A stretch of 31,757 nt of DNA from a virus, in IMG/VR virus record IMGVR_UViG_3300027970_000092, positions 1 to 31,757 of that record. The stretch is one strand, 5' to 3'. The notes under the pieces were generated by a model, which worked only from the letters and a program-made list of their open reading frames with translations, did no database searches and was not told where the DNA came from. Position numbers and translations under genes: made by a program. Below are positions 18,451 through 24,152 of this stretch, one piece after another. Position 1 is the stretch's first letter, and each line of letters begins with the position of its first letter.

Positions 18451-19032
18451 TTATCTATATCTCATGAATATGCTTTTCCTCACTCCATCACGCACGGCAT
18501 ATTCGGTGGCGTGGAAACTTTTTAAATTGTTCAACAACGCATAGCCTGAATTTTTTTTGTAGTCAAAATTTACTAACCGCTTTCCTTTTCTCTCTATGTA
18601 GTTGTCATACAGCGCGGTGCCTGGCTGAGTGGAATCGTCAATGTAAATCTGCAGGCTGAGCTTGATCCTCTGATCATCTATGTGTGGATTCAGCGTGTAC
18701 CCTGGATGATCAAACCATATGTCCGCCTTATCTGGTGACAGTGCCTCAGAAAATTTCTCTTCCAGTGCATTGATTATTTTTTTATTTTGGAAAAAAATAT
18801 TCAATTCCTTGGAAATCTTTTCTGTGTATGACACCTTGCTGCGGAAAATTCTTATATCTGTGTCGTGTTGTTCCAATCCCTCGCATTTAAAATTTGTTTC
18901 ATCTAAATCTAATTTCTCAAGGAAGTGGTTATCAAAAAAATTACCGTACTGTTGGTAAAGCAAACCATCTAAATTTACCAAAGGTGATTTTTTTATTGAC
19001 TGGACCACGAAATCTACGCTATCATTGTACAT
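18451..19032 (-). CDS. 2-oxoglutarate/Fe(II)-dependent oxygenase
   Basis: The 193-residue protein carries the double-stranded beta-helix oxygenase signature: NPHIDD with His117 and Asp119 as iron ligands, a KLSLQIYIDD strand, PGTALYDN, then KSFHATE with distal His174 and VRKSIFMRY with Arg185 eleven residues later to hold 2-oxoglutarate. This spacing matches the prolyl-4-hydroxylase-like group, common in T4-like marine phages. It is first in a three-gene unit with the amidinotransferase and the PLP enzyme, which suggests a small-molecule or amino-acid substrate rather than DNA. No Shine-Dalgarno sequence is visible upstream of the ATG. A TTGACA hexamer lies about 40 bases upstream. Confidence 0.82.
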   Translation of the reverse strand: MYNDSVDFVVQSIKKSPLVNLDGLLYQQYGNFFDNHFLEKLDLDETNFKCEGLEQHDTDIRIFRSKVSYTEKISKELNIFFQNKKIINALEEKFSEALSPDKADIWFDHPGYTLNPHIDDQRIKLSLQIYIDDSTQPGTALYDNYIERKGKRLVNFDYKKNSGYALLNNLKSFHATEYAVRDGVRKSIFMRYR

Positions 19033-19047
19033 GTGTTAATTAATTAG

Positions 19048-19077
19048 CATCTAACAAAGGAGCATAAAAAATGTCAA
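19048..19077 (-). promoter_or_regulatory. Weak sigma70-type promoter candidate for the oxygenase operon
   Basis: On the minus strand TTGACA (19077-19072) is a perfect -35 hexamer, and 18 bases on is TAGATG, a poor -10. It would start transcription just ahead of the oxygenase gene. The -35 lies inside the first codons of the oppositely oriented Hc1-like gene. I found no TATAAATA box for this operon. Confidence 0.22.
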
Positions 19078-19262
19078 CTACACATGACTCGATAATGGCA
19101 GCCATTCAGACCTATTCTGAAGAGAACCAAAAATTCACTGAAAAGGGAATTAAGGCATCGGCTACAAGAGCTAGGAAAGCACTAGCAGAACTTGGCAAGC
19201 TGATCAAGGCAAGAAGAAAAGAGATACAAGAAACTAAGAACGCTGAAAAGAACGCAGCCTAA
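19071..19262 (+). CDS. Small Hc1-type histone-like protein
   Basis: The 63-residue protein is lysine-rich and predicted as two helices. Residues 23-54 (KFTEKGIKASATRARKALAE onward to IKARRKEIQE) match the pattern of the chlamydial histone H1-like Hc1 family, where a GNKAAxxRxRK core is followed by a basic helix. Such proteins bind DNA or RNA non-specifically. A strong AAAGGAG ribosome site lies nine bases before the ATG, so it is likely well expressed. It is the only plus-strand gene in this minus-strand accessory region, divergent from the oxygenase and convergent with the radical SAM gene. Small versions occur in marine T4-like phages as I recall; the role is unproven. Confidence 0.65.
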   Translation: MSTTHDSIMAAIQTYSEENQKFTEKGIKASATRARKALAELGKLIKARRKEIQETKNAEKNAA

Positions 19263-19273
19263 TTATTTTTTTC

Positions 19274-19303
19274 AAAAAACTCTGTGTGCTCGAGCACACA
19301 GAG
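19274..19303 (-). terminator. Rho-independent terminator of the radical SAM transcript
   Basis: A perfect 24-base palindrome (19280-19303, CTCTGTGTGCTC and its complement) is followed on the minus strand by six T residues (19279-19274). It begins eight bases after the radical SAM stop codon. On the plus strand the hairpin has no T-run after it, so it should stop minus-strand transcription and separate the radical SAM unit from the oxygenase operon. Confidence 0.88.
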
Positions 19304-19310
19304 TGGTATC

Positions 19311-20579
19311 CTAAAGTTCTACCAACCAAGGAAACACTTTCTTCCAATTTGTGTTTCGTCGCTCATCAAGTTTAGATAATATAACTTTTAAATTCTGAAT
19401 CTTTGCATTGTTCTTTTGCTTATCGCGAAAGGAATCCACTATGCCTCTCCAATACTTTTTTGTAGAAATCTCCCTGAGATTCTTTTCAGGCATCAGTTCC
19501 GTGCAATATTCCAACTGCTTATGAAAAAAATCCTGCCCCGCTATGGTCGGATCAAAGCTCTTTGAGTCGGTATTAAAACTGTGAATGATCCTGTTGGAAG
19601 ATCTGGTGCTGTTCCACACGTTTATTTGTTTCAATAATGAGTCAAAATAAGGCAGCGTCAATATCGTTATTGCGGAATTGATTCCCACCGTGATCTTATG
19701 GCATGCCAACAACTTTGCAAAATTTTTCTGCCATTTTTCGAGGCTCATGCCATAGCGCACATATTCGGTTTCGGTCGTCAGGCAATCTATGCTGGCTATC
19801 ACTTTGACGTTGTAAATTTTTTTCTTTTCTACCAGATTATTGATCTTCTCCAGGAATTGGTCAAATCTCTTCTCCTCACATTTGAGGTTGGTTATCAGCT
19901 GGAACGTGAGTGAATCATTGGGATGATCGTTCCAAAAATCCAAGCATTCGTCAAGTTCTGGGATAAGCAATGGTTCACCTCCCAGCAATGAAAACCATCT
20001 CAGTTTTTTGTATCTTTCGTCTTGCTTTAAATATTTCCAAAAGTCCTGTTTCTGCTTGTCGTAATTGGGATTGTGTTGTTCCTCGTTCACGTCGCCCACT
20101 CCTGTGGAATCCAATTCGGAAATTTTGCTATGTTTTTTATTTTCTTCCTGCCACTTGGAACTGAAATGTGGTCCACAGTACACACAGCTCATGTTGCATG
20201 TGTTCTTGAAATACACTTCCAACATGGTTGGCGTCACATGCACCGCGGATGCATCGTTGGCCAATTCGGGGGCATTTAGATTGATGTCCGTCTGCTGAGA
20301 TAATTGGTGCATTCTATCGCTGAATCCGCCTGTGTCTTCAACTTTTTTACAGTAGTTGCAATCATTTGATGGCCATTCCCCCTGTAACATCTTGTTCCTG
20401 TCGTCTATCTTCTTGGGTACATTGTGGAACGATCCGAAATCATCCACGGGAATCATGTGCTTCTGTGTGCGGTGACACGAGCTGGTGGTGCCGCTTTGGA
20501 AAAAGATATTGCTCCATCCCCACTTCAGAAGGCATGCAGTTTTGGTGTTTATGGGAAAGAGTTGTTTTTTGCCGGACAT
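19311..20579 (-). CDS. Radical SAM protein, twitch-type
   Basis: I take the start at 20579 (MSGKKQLFPINTK), which gives 422 residues and leaves eight bases after the upstream stop; a start at 20675 would overlap that gene by about 90 bases with a non-conserved-looking leader. CNMSCVYC (Cys128, Cys132, Cys135) is the CX3CX2C site for the radical SAM 4Fe-4S cluster, and LLGGEPLL is the SAM-binding GGEP motif. The N-terminal part has TACLLKW and SSCHR plus CNYCKK, additional cysteines that resemble an auxiliary-cluster or twitch arrangement. Related proteins modify peptides or sugars; no precursor peptide is obvious beside it. It ends just before a strong terminator. The reaction is unknown. Confidence 0.8.
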   Translation of the reverse strand: MSGKKQLFPINTKTACLLKWGWSNIFFQSGTTSSCHRTQKHMIPVDDFGSFHNVPKKIDDRNKMLQGEWPSNDCNYCKKVEDTGGFSDRMHQLSQQTDINLNAPELANDASAVHVTPTMLEVYFKNTCNMSCVYCGPHFSSKWQEENKKHSKISELDSTGVGDVNEEQHNPNYDKQKQDFWKYLKQDERYKKLRWFSLLGGEPLLIPELDECLDFWNDHPNDSLTFQLITNLKCEEKRFDQFLEKINNLVEKKKIYNVKVIASIDCLTTETEYVRYGMSLEKWQKNFAKLLACHKITVGINSAITILTLPYFDSLLKQINVWNSTRSSNRIIHSFNTDSKSFDPTIAGQDFFHKQLEYCTELMPEKNLREISTKKYWRGIVDSFRDKQKNNAKIQNLKVILSKLDERRNTNWKKVFPWLVEL

Positions 20580-20586
20580 GCAATAT

Positions 20587-20844
20587 TTAGGCTGTAAACC
20601 ATCTCCTGGCCACTGGTGTTGAGTGCGTGAGGCACCACATGGTCCATTCCTCGTCGGTGAACTTGGCCCGCACAATTATGCTGTCGGAAGCGAACTCCAG
20701 ATCACATAAATTTTTAAGGTAAAGGTCATGCACGTGGGGAAAGTGCGACAACCATCCCTCGAACAATATCTGCGCCTGGAATGCATCGTCATATTTGCCA
20801 TGTGTTTTTAATTCACCCACGATTCTCAATGTGCGCTGTGTCAT
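20587..20844 (-). CDS. Small conserved-looking protein of unknown function
   Basis: I place the start at 20844, giving 85 residues (MTQRTLRIVGELKTHGKYDD onward), because this ATG overlaps the stop of the GIY-YIG-type gene as ATGA. A longer frame to 20979 would lie inside that gene and its extra residues are a low-complexity antisense-type read. The protein has a helix with KYDDAFQAQILFEGW and an acidic end with FTDEEWTMWCLTHS. I do not recognise the family. It is translationally coupled to the nuclease-like gene upstream and lies eight bases before the radical SAM gene. Confidence 0.6.
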   Translation of the reverse strand: MTQRTLRIVGELKTHGKYDDAFQAQILFEGWLSHFPHVHDLYLKNLCDLEFASDSIIVRAKFTDEEWTMWCLTHSTPVARRWFTA

Positions 20845-21296
20845 GCTTGCCTGTCTATTATCAGCGATCCATGCACACGCACACGGATGTGTCCATTGTA
20901 GTACATGTCGGATTCCAACACCTTCCTCGCGAACTGTTCCCTGGCCTCCACGTAGTTCAATTCTGCCTTGCTGCGGCAATAGTAAAGTATCTCTCTACGA
21001 AATCGATCTTTGCCTAAAGTTTCTATATCTCTGTTCAATTGATCACTGCTGCCGTAGTAATCCTGCCAGCCGCTGTCCGCCGCGCCTCTTATTTTTTTGC
21101 GCACTTTTTTTCCGTTTTTTTGCGTGTGCATTTTATATCGCGTGGTCTTGAATTTGCTCAGCTTCTTGCCCACGTACATGCGCCCTGACACCGTGTTGGT
21201 GATCAGATACACGAAGCCGGCGCAGTCCGCTGGTAATTCAGAAACTGGCTGATTGTTGTGGATCCACTGCATATTGGTATTTAAACTCACGAACAT
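20841..21296 (-). CDS. GIY-YIG-type nuclease-like protein
   Basis: The 151-residue protein begins its core with AGFVYLITNTVSGRMYVGKK (residues 26-45), where GFVYLI and YVGKK correspond to the GIY and YIG strands. A DYYGSSDQLNRDIETLG segment and ELNYVEAREQFARKV with a candidate catalytic Glu follow, ending in VRVHGS. This matches small GIY-YIG proteins of T4-like phages that are often called homing-endonuclease-like. It lacks an obvious C-terminal DNA-binding repeat, so it may be a stand-alone nuclease and not a homing enzyme. The start could also be Met9 (21272). A TATAAT box lies about 20 bases upstream of the first ATG. Confidence 0.68.
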   Translation of the reverse strand: MFVSLNTNMQWIHNNQPVSELPADCAGFVYLITNTVSGRMYVGKKLSKFKTTRYKMHTQKNGKKVRKKIRGAADSGWQDYYGSSDQLNRDIETLGKDRFRREILYYCRSKAELNYVEAREQFARKVLESDMYYNGHIRVRVHGSLIIDRQA

Positions 21297-21316
21297 GACA
21301 GGAATAATATGCGCAC

Positions 21317-21322
21317 ATTATA
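21317..21322 (-). promoter_or_regulatory. Possible -10 box for the nuclease-radical SAM unit
   Basis: The minus strand reads TATAAT followed by G, about 20 bases before the ATG at 21296. A run of nine A/T pairs lies further upstream (about 21351-21359). No good -35 hexamer is seen at 16-18 bases, so this is tentative. Confidence 0.35.
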
Positions 21323-21577
21323 TACAGGTGAAACAGGCACTCTTAGATCAAAAAAAAATTTCCTATAGGCACTATAGCGTCTTTGGTAAAACAGTGAACT
21401 ACTCCCAAGCAGTTGGGCGGCGAATCACTTGGCGCAACAGGCAAATGATGGAGCTCTGGGAAACAGATCCAACTCCAGGCACGCACAGGACGATCACACA
21501 TGGACCGTGCATGCCCGCGTTGCAATGAATGAGCTAACGGGTACAGCGCAACCGCCCGGCTACAGCAGCGATGTGTG

Positions 21578-21661
21578 ATGACTGCGAACTCACCACATGC
21601 GGAGTTTGAGTCGGTTCGGCTGGTCACAGCCGAATCATGACTGCTCATCTACCACATACGG
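21578..21661 (+). repeat. Imperfect 25-base direct repeat, two copies
   Basis: Copy one at 21578-21602 and copy two at 21637-21661 agree at 19 of 25 positions. Both start ATGACTGC and end ACCACATxCGG, with a variable six-base centre. The spacing start to start is 59 bases. The copies flank the strong hairpin at 21609-21642, whose distal arm includes GACT of copy two. Confidence 0.55.
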
Positions 21662-21745
21662 CGCACGATGCTTCGCATCGCGCTTGCAATCACATTAGGG
21701 GAAAGAAACGAGCGCAAGCGAGTTTCAGATGTGCTCTGCACATCT
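21609..21745 (+). ncRNA. Candidate structured RNA: four tandem hairpins
   Basis: Hairpin one (21609-21642): AGTC plus a ten-pair arm (GGTTCGGCTG, one G-T) around loop GTCA, with a two-base bulge. Hairpin two (21661-21683): CGATGC-TTC-GCATCG with an outer GCG/CGC. Hairpin three (21705-21726): GAAAC/GTTTC, then two apposed G-A pairs, then GC/GC closing a GCAA tetraloop, a typical RNA-stabilising design. Hairpin four (21727-21745): AGATGTGC-TCT-GCACATCT, eight perfect pairs. The series ends 23 bases before the next ATG. None has a T-run, so they are not ordinary terminators. The strand is assigned as plus because the GNRA loop and G-A pairs are read on that strand; no promoter is established. 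Confidence 0.42.
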
Positions 21746-21768
21746 CTCAGACTGTTTAAATATCACGC

Positions 21769-22518
21769 ATGGAACTGATATTCGATCACATCACGGGCAA
21801 GCAGGAGCAGCAGGATTTGCAATATTTCCGATTGCGAGGATTCCTGGACGGCAACGAAGAGGACGATCCCCTGGATCAGGGCTGGCTGGCGGACGACACG
21901 CCGCACCAGGGCCAGGAGTGCTGGTACCAGTCGCGCAGCACACGCATAGAGCTCAGGCCCGGCCTGATAAAAAAACCGCGCAAAAGAGAAGTGCGCGGGC
22001 AGCGCATCGAGATGCTGGAGATACGCCCCGTGGACAGCATGCTCAAGCTGACCGGCATGGAGAGGCTGTACCACGACTTCCTGGCCAAGAAGGGCTATCG
22101 CGACCTCTACAACCCCATGACGCACATACACCAGCGAGACAGCTTCCTGATCTACTACATCGACGACGTCAGCCACATGATCGGCTTCACCAAGATCAAG
22201 AAATACCTCTGGCAGGAGGACGTGCATGACGAGCAGTTCGAGGACGGCCAACTCAGCGCCATTGAGACCCACATGCACTGCTCCGCCGAGGAGATAGGCA
22301 TGATATCGCTGGAGATGGAGATCGAGTGGGCCGCGGGCAAGAACTGCCGATACCTGTACCTGGGGCCGGGCTATGAGAAGAGCTCCATCTACAAGAGCTC
22401 CATCCCAGGGTTCCAGTGGTGGACCGGGCAGAAGTGGAGCAAGAACGTGGAGCAGTACAAGCAGGCCTGCACCAGAGACAGCGAGATCGTCAGGATCTCT
22501 GACCTAGGCGCCAGGTGA
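21769..22518 (+). CDS. GNAT/aminoacyl-transferase-like protein
   Basis: The 249-residue protein has a C-terminal half (residues about 120-225) that looks like the acyltransferase fold of arginyl-tRNA protein transferases and related GNAT proteins: DSFLIYYIDDVSHMIGFTKI strand pair, ISLEMEIEWAAGKNCRYLYL, then GPGYEKSSIYKSSIPGFQWW. The N-terminal half has DQGWLADD and LRPGLIKKPRKREVRGQRI, which I do not recognise. No Shine-Dalgarno sequence is visible, and a TTTAAATA box lies only seven bases from the ATG. It ends in a 29-base tail-to-tail overlap with the next gene. A donor (acetyl-CoA or aminoacyl-tRNA) cannot be chosen from the sequence. Confidence 0.5.
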   Translation: MELIFDHITGKQEQQDLQYFRLRGFLDGNEEDDPLDQGWLADDTPHQGQECWYQSRSTRIELRPGLIKKPRKREVRGQRIEMLEIRPVDSMLKLTGMERLYHDFLAKKGYRDLYNPMTHIHQRDSFLIYYIDDVSHMIGFTKIKKYLWQEDVHDEQFEDGQLSAIETHMHCSAEEIGMISLEMEIEWAAGKNCRYLYLGPGYEKSSIYKSSIPGFQWWTGQKWSKNVEQYKQACTRDSEIVRISDLGAR

Positions 22519-22990
22519 CCACGTCCGCGATGTTCTTCTTGGACCACTGATCGTAGTAGCCCTTCTTCTTTAATATTTCTGAGAATCGATTCAGCGTGCT
22601 GAGACGCTGGCACAATAATAAAGTGTAGCGACCATTGTTGACGACCACCCCATTGATCTCTTCCCTTTGCCTGGGATGGTCCTCCAACACCACCACGTCC
22701 CTGGGCATGAACACGGAGTTCAGCTGGTCCACGATGTCGTGTGTGTAATTTAGACTCCATCTCTTGGCCTCCAGTATCAGCACCAGTGCATCAATTTTGT
22801 CAAAATCAGTGTTGCCGATGTGCTGCCAGCAGTTGCTGTCCGGTTCCGCGGAGGTCATGTGTATCATTCTCACTCGCCCAGACAGTCTAGCCTGGCGGGC
22901 GTAGGGGCACGGCGGCAGGCCCGCGAACACAGGGTGCTCCTGTTCAACGAACTGCTCCATCCAGCGTGTGATGTATTCTGTGGCTTGCAT
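22490..22990 (-). CDS. Conserved-looking phage protein of unknown function
   Basis: The 166-residue protein starts one base after the upstream small gene (stop 22992-22994). It has GLPPCPYARQARLSG (residues about 24-38), which is reminiscent of the LCPFA motif of DUF1415-type proteins, then a KIDALVLILEAKRWSL strand-helix and a FMPRDVVVLEDHP segment. There is no signal peptide or membrane helix. Its position after the gp26-like and small hub-assembly genes suggests co-transcription with late genes. I do not know its role. Confidence 0.6.
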   Translation of the reverse strand: MQATEYITRWMEQFVEQEHPVFAGLPPCPYARQARLSGRVRMIHMTSAEPDSNCWQHIGNTDFDKIDALVLILEAKRWSLNYTHDIVDQLNSVFMPRDVVVLEDHPRQREEINGVVVNNGRYTLLLCQRLSTLNRFSEILKKKGYYDQWSKKNIADVVTWRLGQRS

Positions 22991-22991
22991 G

Positions 22992-23168
22992 TTAAAAGAA
23001 TGGCTGCCCCGTCTTCTTGGTGGTCTCCAGGTTGTCCTTGACTATGTCTGACACTATGCCCCTCTCCACCGAGCTCATGTGCAGGGCCTCTTGGTACGTC
23101 ACGCCCCCGCGCATGTACCAGCAGATCTTGAACAGCTCGTGCTTGATGCTCTTGCCCTCGTTCTCCAT
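22992..23168 (-). CDS. Small tail/hub assembly protein, candidate -1 frameshift extension of the gp26-like gene
   Basis: From the ATG at 23168 this frame gives 58 residues (MENEGKSIKHELFKICWYMR, then GGVTYQEALHMSSVERG, ending TTKKTGQPFF). The same frame is open upstream to 23240, through LLTLSDSDIIKYLKD, which reads as protein and overlaps the end of the gp26-like gene in the -1 frame. The RGGxxYxxAxxMSxxER pattern resembles the short gp51-like or tail-assembly-chaperone proteins of marine T4-like phages. It may be made alone, or as a C-terminal extension of about 76 residues on the gp26-like protein through the slippery run at 23222-23231. The next gene starts one base after its stop. Confidence 0.65.
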   Translation of the reverse strand: MENEGKSIKHELFKICWYMRGGVTYQEALHMSSVERGIVSDIVKDNLETTKKTGQPFF

Positions 23169-23215
23169 GTCCTTGAGGTATTTTATGATGTCAGAATCCG
23201 AGAGTGTGAGTAGTT

Positions 23216-24073
23216 TTATACGAAAAAATTTGCGTTGTCAAACGTGATGGGCACGTCGTAGCTGACCGGAGCGCCGGCCTTGATCTGTTCCTCCGTGGCC
23301 TTGACCTTGACCGGTTTCATTGCGCCCTGTTGCCTGATTTCCGCGAGCCTGGTCTCCAGTTCCTTGATCAACTTGGCGTCGGCGTTTTGGATAAACTGCT
23401 TGATGTGCTCCTTGTCTGCGACCGACTCACCAGTGGGCAGCTGGATGCGTGCAATGTTGCCCAACAGCAGCTCCATGTTAAGGTCACTCAGCACTCGGAA
23501 GCCATCCATGAATCTCTTGGTCTTTTCCTCCGCGGTCATCTCGCTCTGGGCCACCTGCGAATATATCTTTTGCTGCTCGAATGTCTTCAGCTGCGACTGC
23601 GTGATCTGCCTATAGGTGAGCGGGCTGACCTGTATCGTCAGGCCGTCCTTCAGCACGCAGGTGTCCGTGATGTCATCCCTGCGAATGTTGTCCAGCACCT
23701 GGGGCAGGTTGATGGTGTGCGTCATTGATTCATTGGTCACTGGCACGGTCGCCGTGACGTCCATGGTCTCACCGTAGCTGGCGATCCTGATGGCTATGAG
23801 AACCGTGTCCACGTCGTAATTCACCAACTGCCATGGATCCAATATGGTTGGTATGCAACTGCGTATCACATCCACTGTGCTCTGCCCGCTCATCATGCTG
23901 TCAGGCGTGCGGAAACTCAGCTCATCTATGGCGGTCATGGGCAAAACAGGATGCTCACCTGTCACGGTCTTTTGCACCACCGTCTCCGGATAATATTTCT
24001 GCTTGCTGGGCAACTGTATGCTGATCTGTGGCTGCCTGTAGTAGCGTTTTAAAGGATTTGTGTTGTCTGCCAT
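23216..24073 (-). CDS. gp26: Baseplate hub protein gp26-like (T4 baseplate family)
   Basis: The 285-residue protein has the order of elements I associate with the T4 gp26 baseplate family: a QLPSKQKYY start, LPMTAIDELSFRTPDSMMSG (residues about 44-63), VIRSCIPTILDPWQLVNYDV, and TVLIAIRIASYGETMDVTA. In T4, gp26 is a hub component or assembly factor of 208 residues. Here a C-terminal helical part of about 100 residues is added, and the gene ends in a slippery run that could join it to the next frame. An exact late promoter lies 44 bases upstream of the ATG. The tape-measure-like gene is transcribed divergently from the same gap. Confidence 0.75.
   Translation of the reverse strand: MADNTNPLKRYYRQPQISIQLPSKQKYYPETVVQKTVTGEHPVLPMTAIDELSFRTPDSMMSGQSTVDVIRSCIPTILDPWQLVNYDVDTVLIAIRIASYGETMDVTATVPVTNESMTHTINLPQVLDNIRRDDITDTCVLKDGLTIQVSPLTYRQITQSQLKTFEQQKIYSQVAQSEMTAEEKTKRFMDGFRVLSDLNMELLLGNIARIQLPTGESVADKEHIKQFIQNADAKLIKELETRLAEIRQQGAMKPVKVKATEEQIKAGAPVSYDVPITFDNANFFV
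23222..23231 (-). other. Candidate -1 ribosomal frameshift site
   Basis: Read on the minus strand in the gp26-like frame, the sequence is gcA AAT TTT TTC. It contains two overlapping X XXY YYZ heptamers, A AAT TTT and T TTT TTC. The zero frame ends two codons later (GTA TAA), while the -1 frame stays open for about 76 codons. The layout is the same as the conserved frameshift in tail assembly chaperone genes upstream of tape-measure genes in many tailed phages. Confidence 0.5.
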
Positions 24074-24084
24074 ATTTTATGTTC

Positions 24085-24092
24085 TATAAATA
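24085..24092 (+). promoter_or_regulatory. T4-type late promoter for the tape measure-head operon
   Basis: An exact TATAAATA on the plus strand, 60 bases upstream of the chosen tape-measure ATG. It is one of two oppositely oriented octamers in a 79-base divergent gap. Confidence 0.75.
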
Positions 24093-24117
24093 TACACTAT
24101 ATTAATAGTGCCGTCTA

Positions 24118-24125
24118 TATTTATA
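24118..24125 (-). promoter_or_regulatory. T4-type late promoter for the gp26-like operon
   Basis: TATAAATA exact on the minus strand, 44 bases upstream of the gp26-like ATG at 24073. It overlaps the leader of the divergent plus-strand unit, so the two transcripts cross over about 25 bases. Confidence 0.75.
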
Positions 24126-24152
24126 TGGGCACATTTTAGGGGTATTTTAAGC

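Larger units (their letters stand above)
21297..21768. other. 472-base non-coding gap with dense secondary structure
   Basis: This is the only long gene-free stretch. Open frames inside it have no protein-like composition and stop in the hairpins. Left side: CCCAA (21404-21408) pairs with TTGGG (21413-21417), enclosed by GTGA (21394-21397) and TCAC (21425-21428). Right side: four consecutive hairpins between 21609 and 21745 (see separate entry). A 25-base imperfect direct repeat is at 21578 and 21637. The gap separates two divergently transcribed genes. I checked for tRNA-like T-arms and found none. What it does is unknown: candidates are a non-coding RNA, a replication origin or a structured 5' leader. 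Confidence 0.75.

Noticed and set aside
21253-21528. Plus-strand frame of 91 codons
   Set aside because: It begins inside the minus-strand nuclease-like gene and continues into the gap without protein-like sequence.
21343-21648. Minus-strand frame of 101 codons in the non-coding gap
   Set aside because: It passes through the strong hairpin and repeat copies, has no ribosome site, and its residue content is rich in Ser, Cys and Arg with no recognisable pattern.
21400-21660. Possible tRNA genes in the gap
   Set aside because: I looked on both strands for a T-arm (GTTCRA in a five-pair stem) with a matching anticodon arm and found none that fits. The GGTTCGGCT at 21613 belongs to a long simple hairpin.
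21755-21762. TTTAAATA as a late promoter for the acyltransferase-like gene
   Set aside because: It differs by one base from TATAAATA and ends only seven bases before the ATG, which would leave almost no leader.
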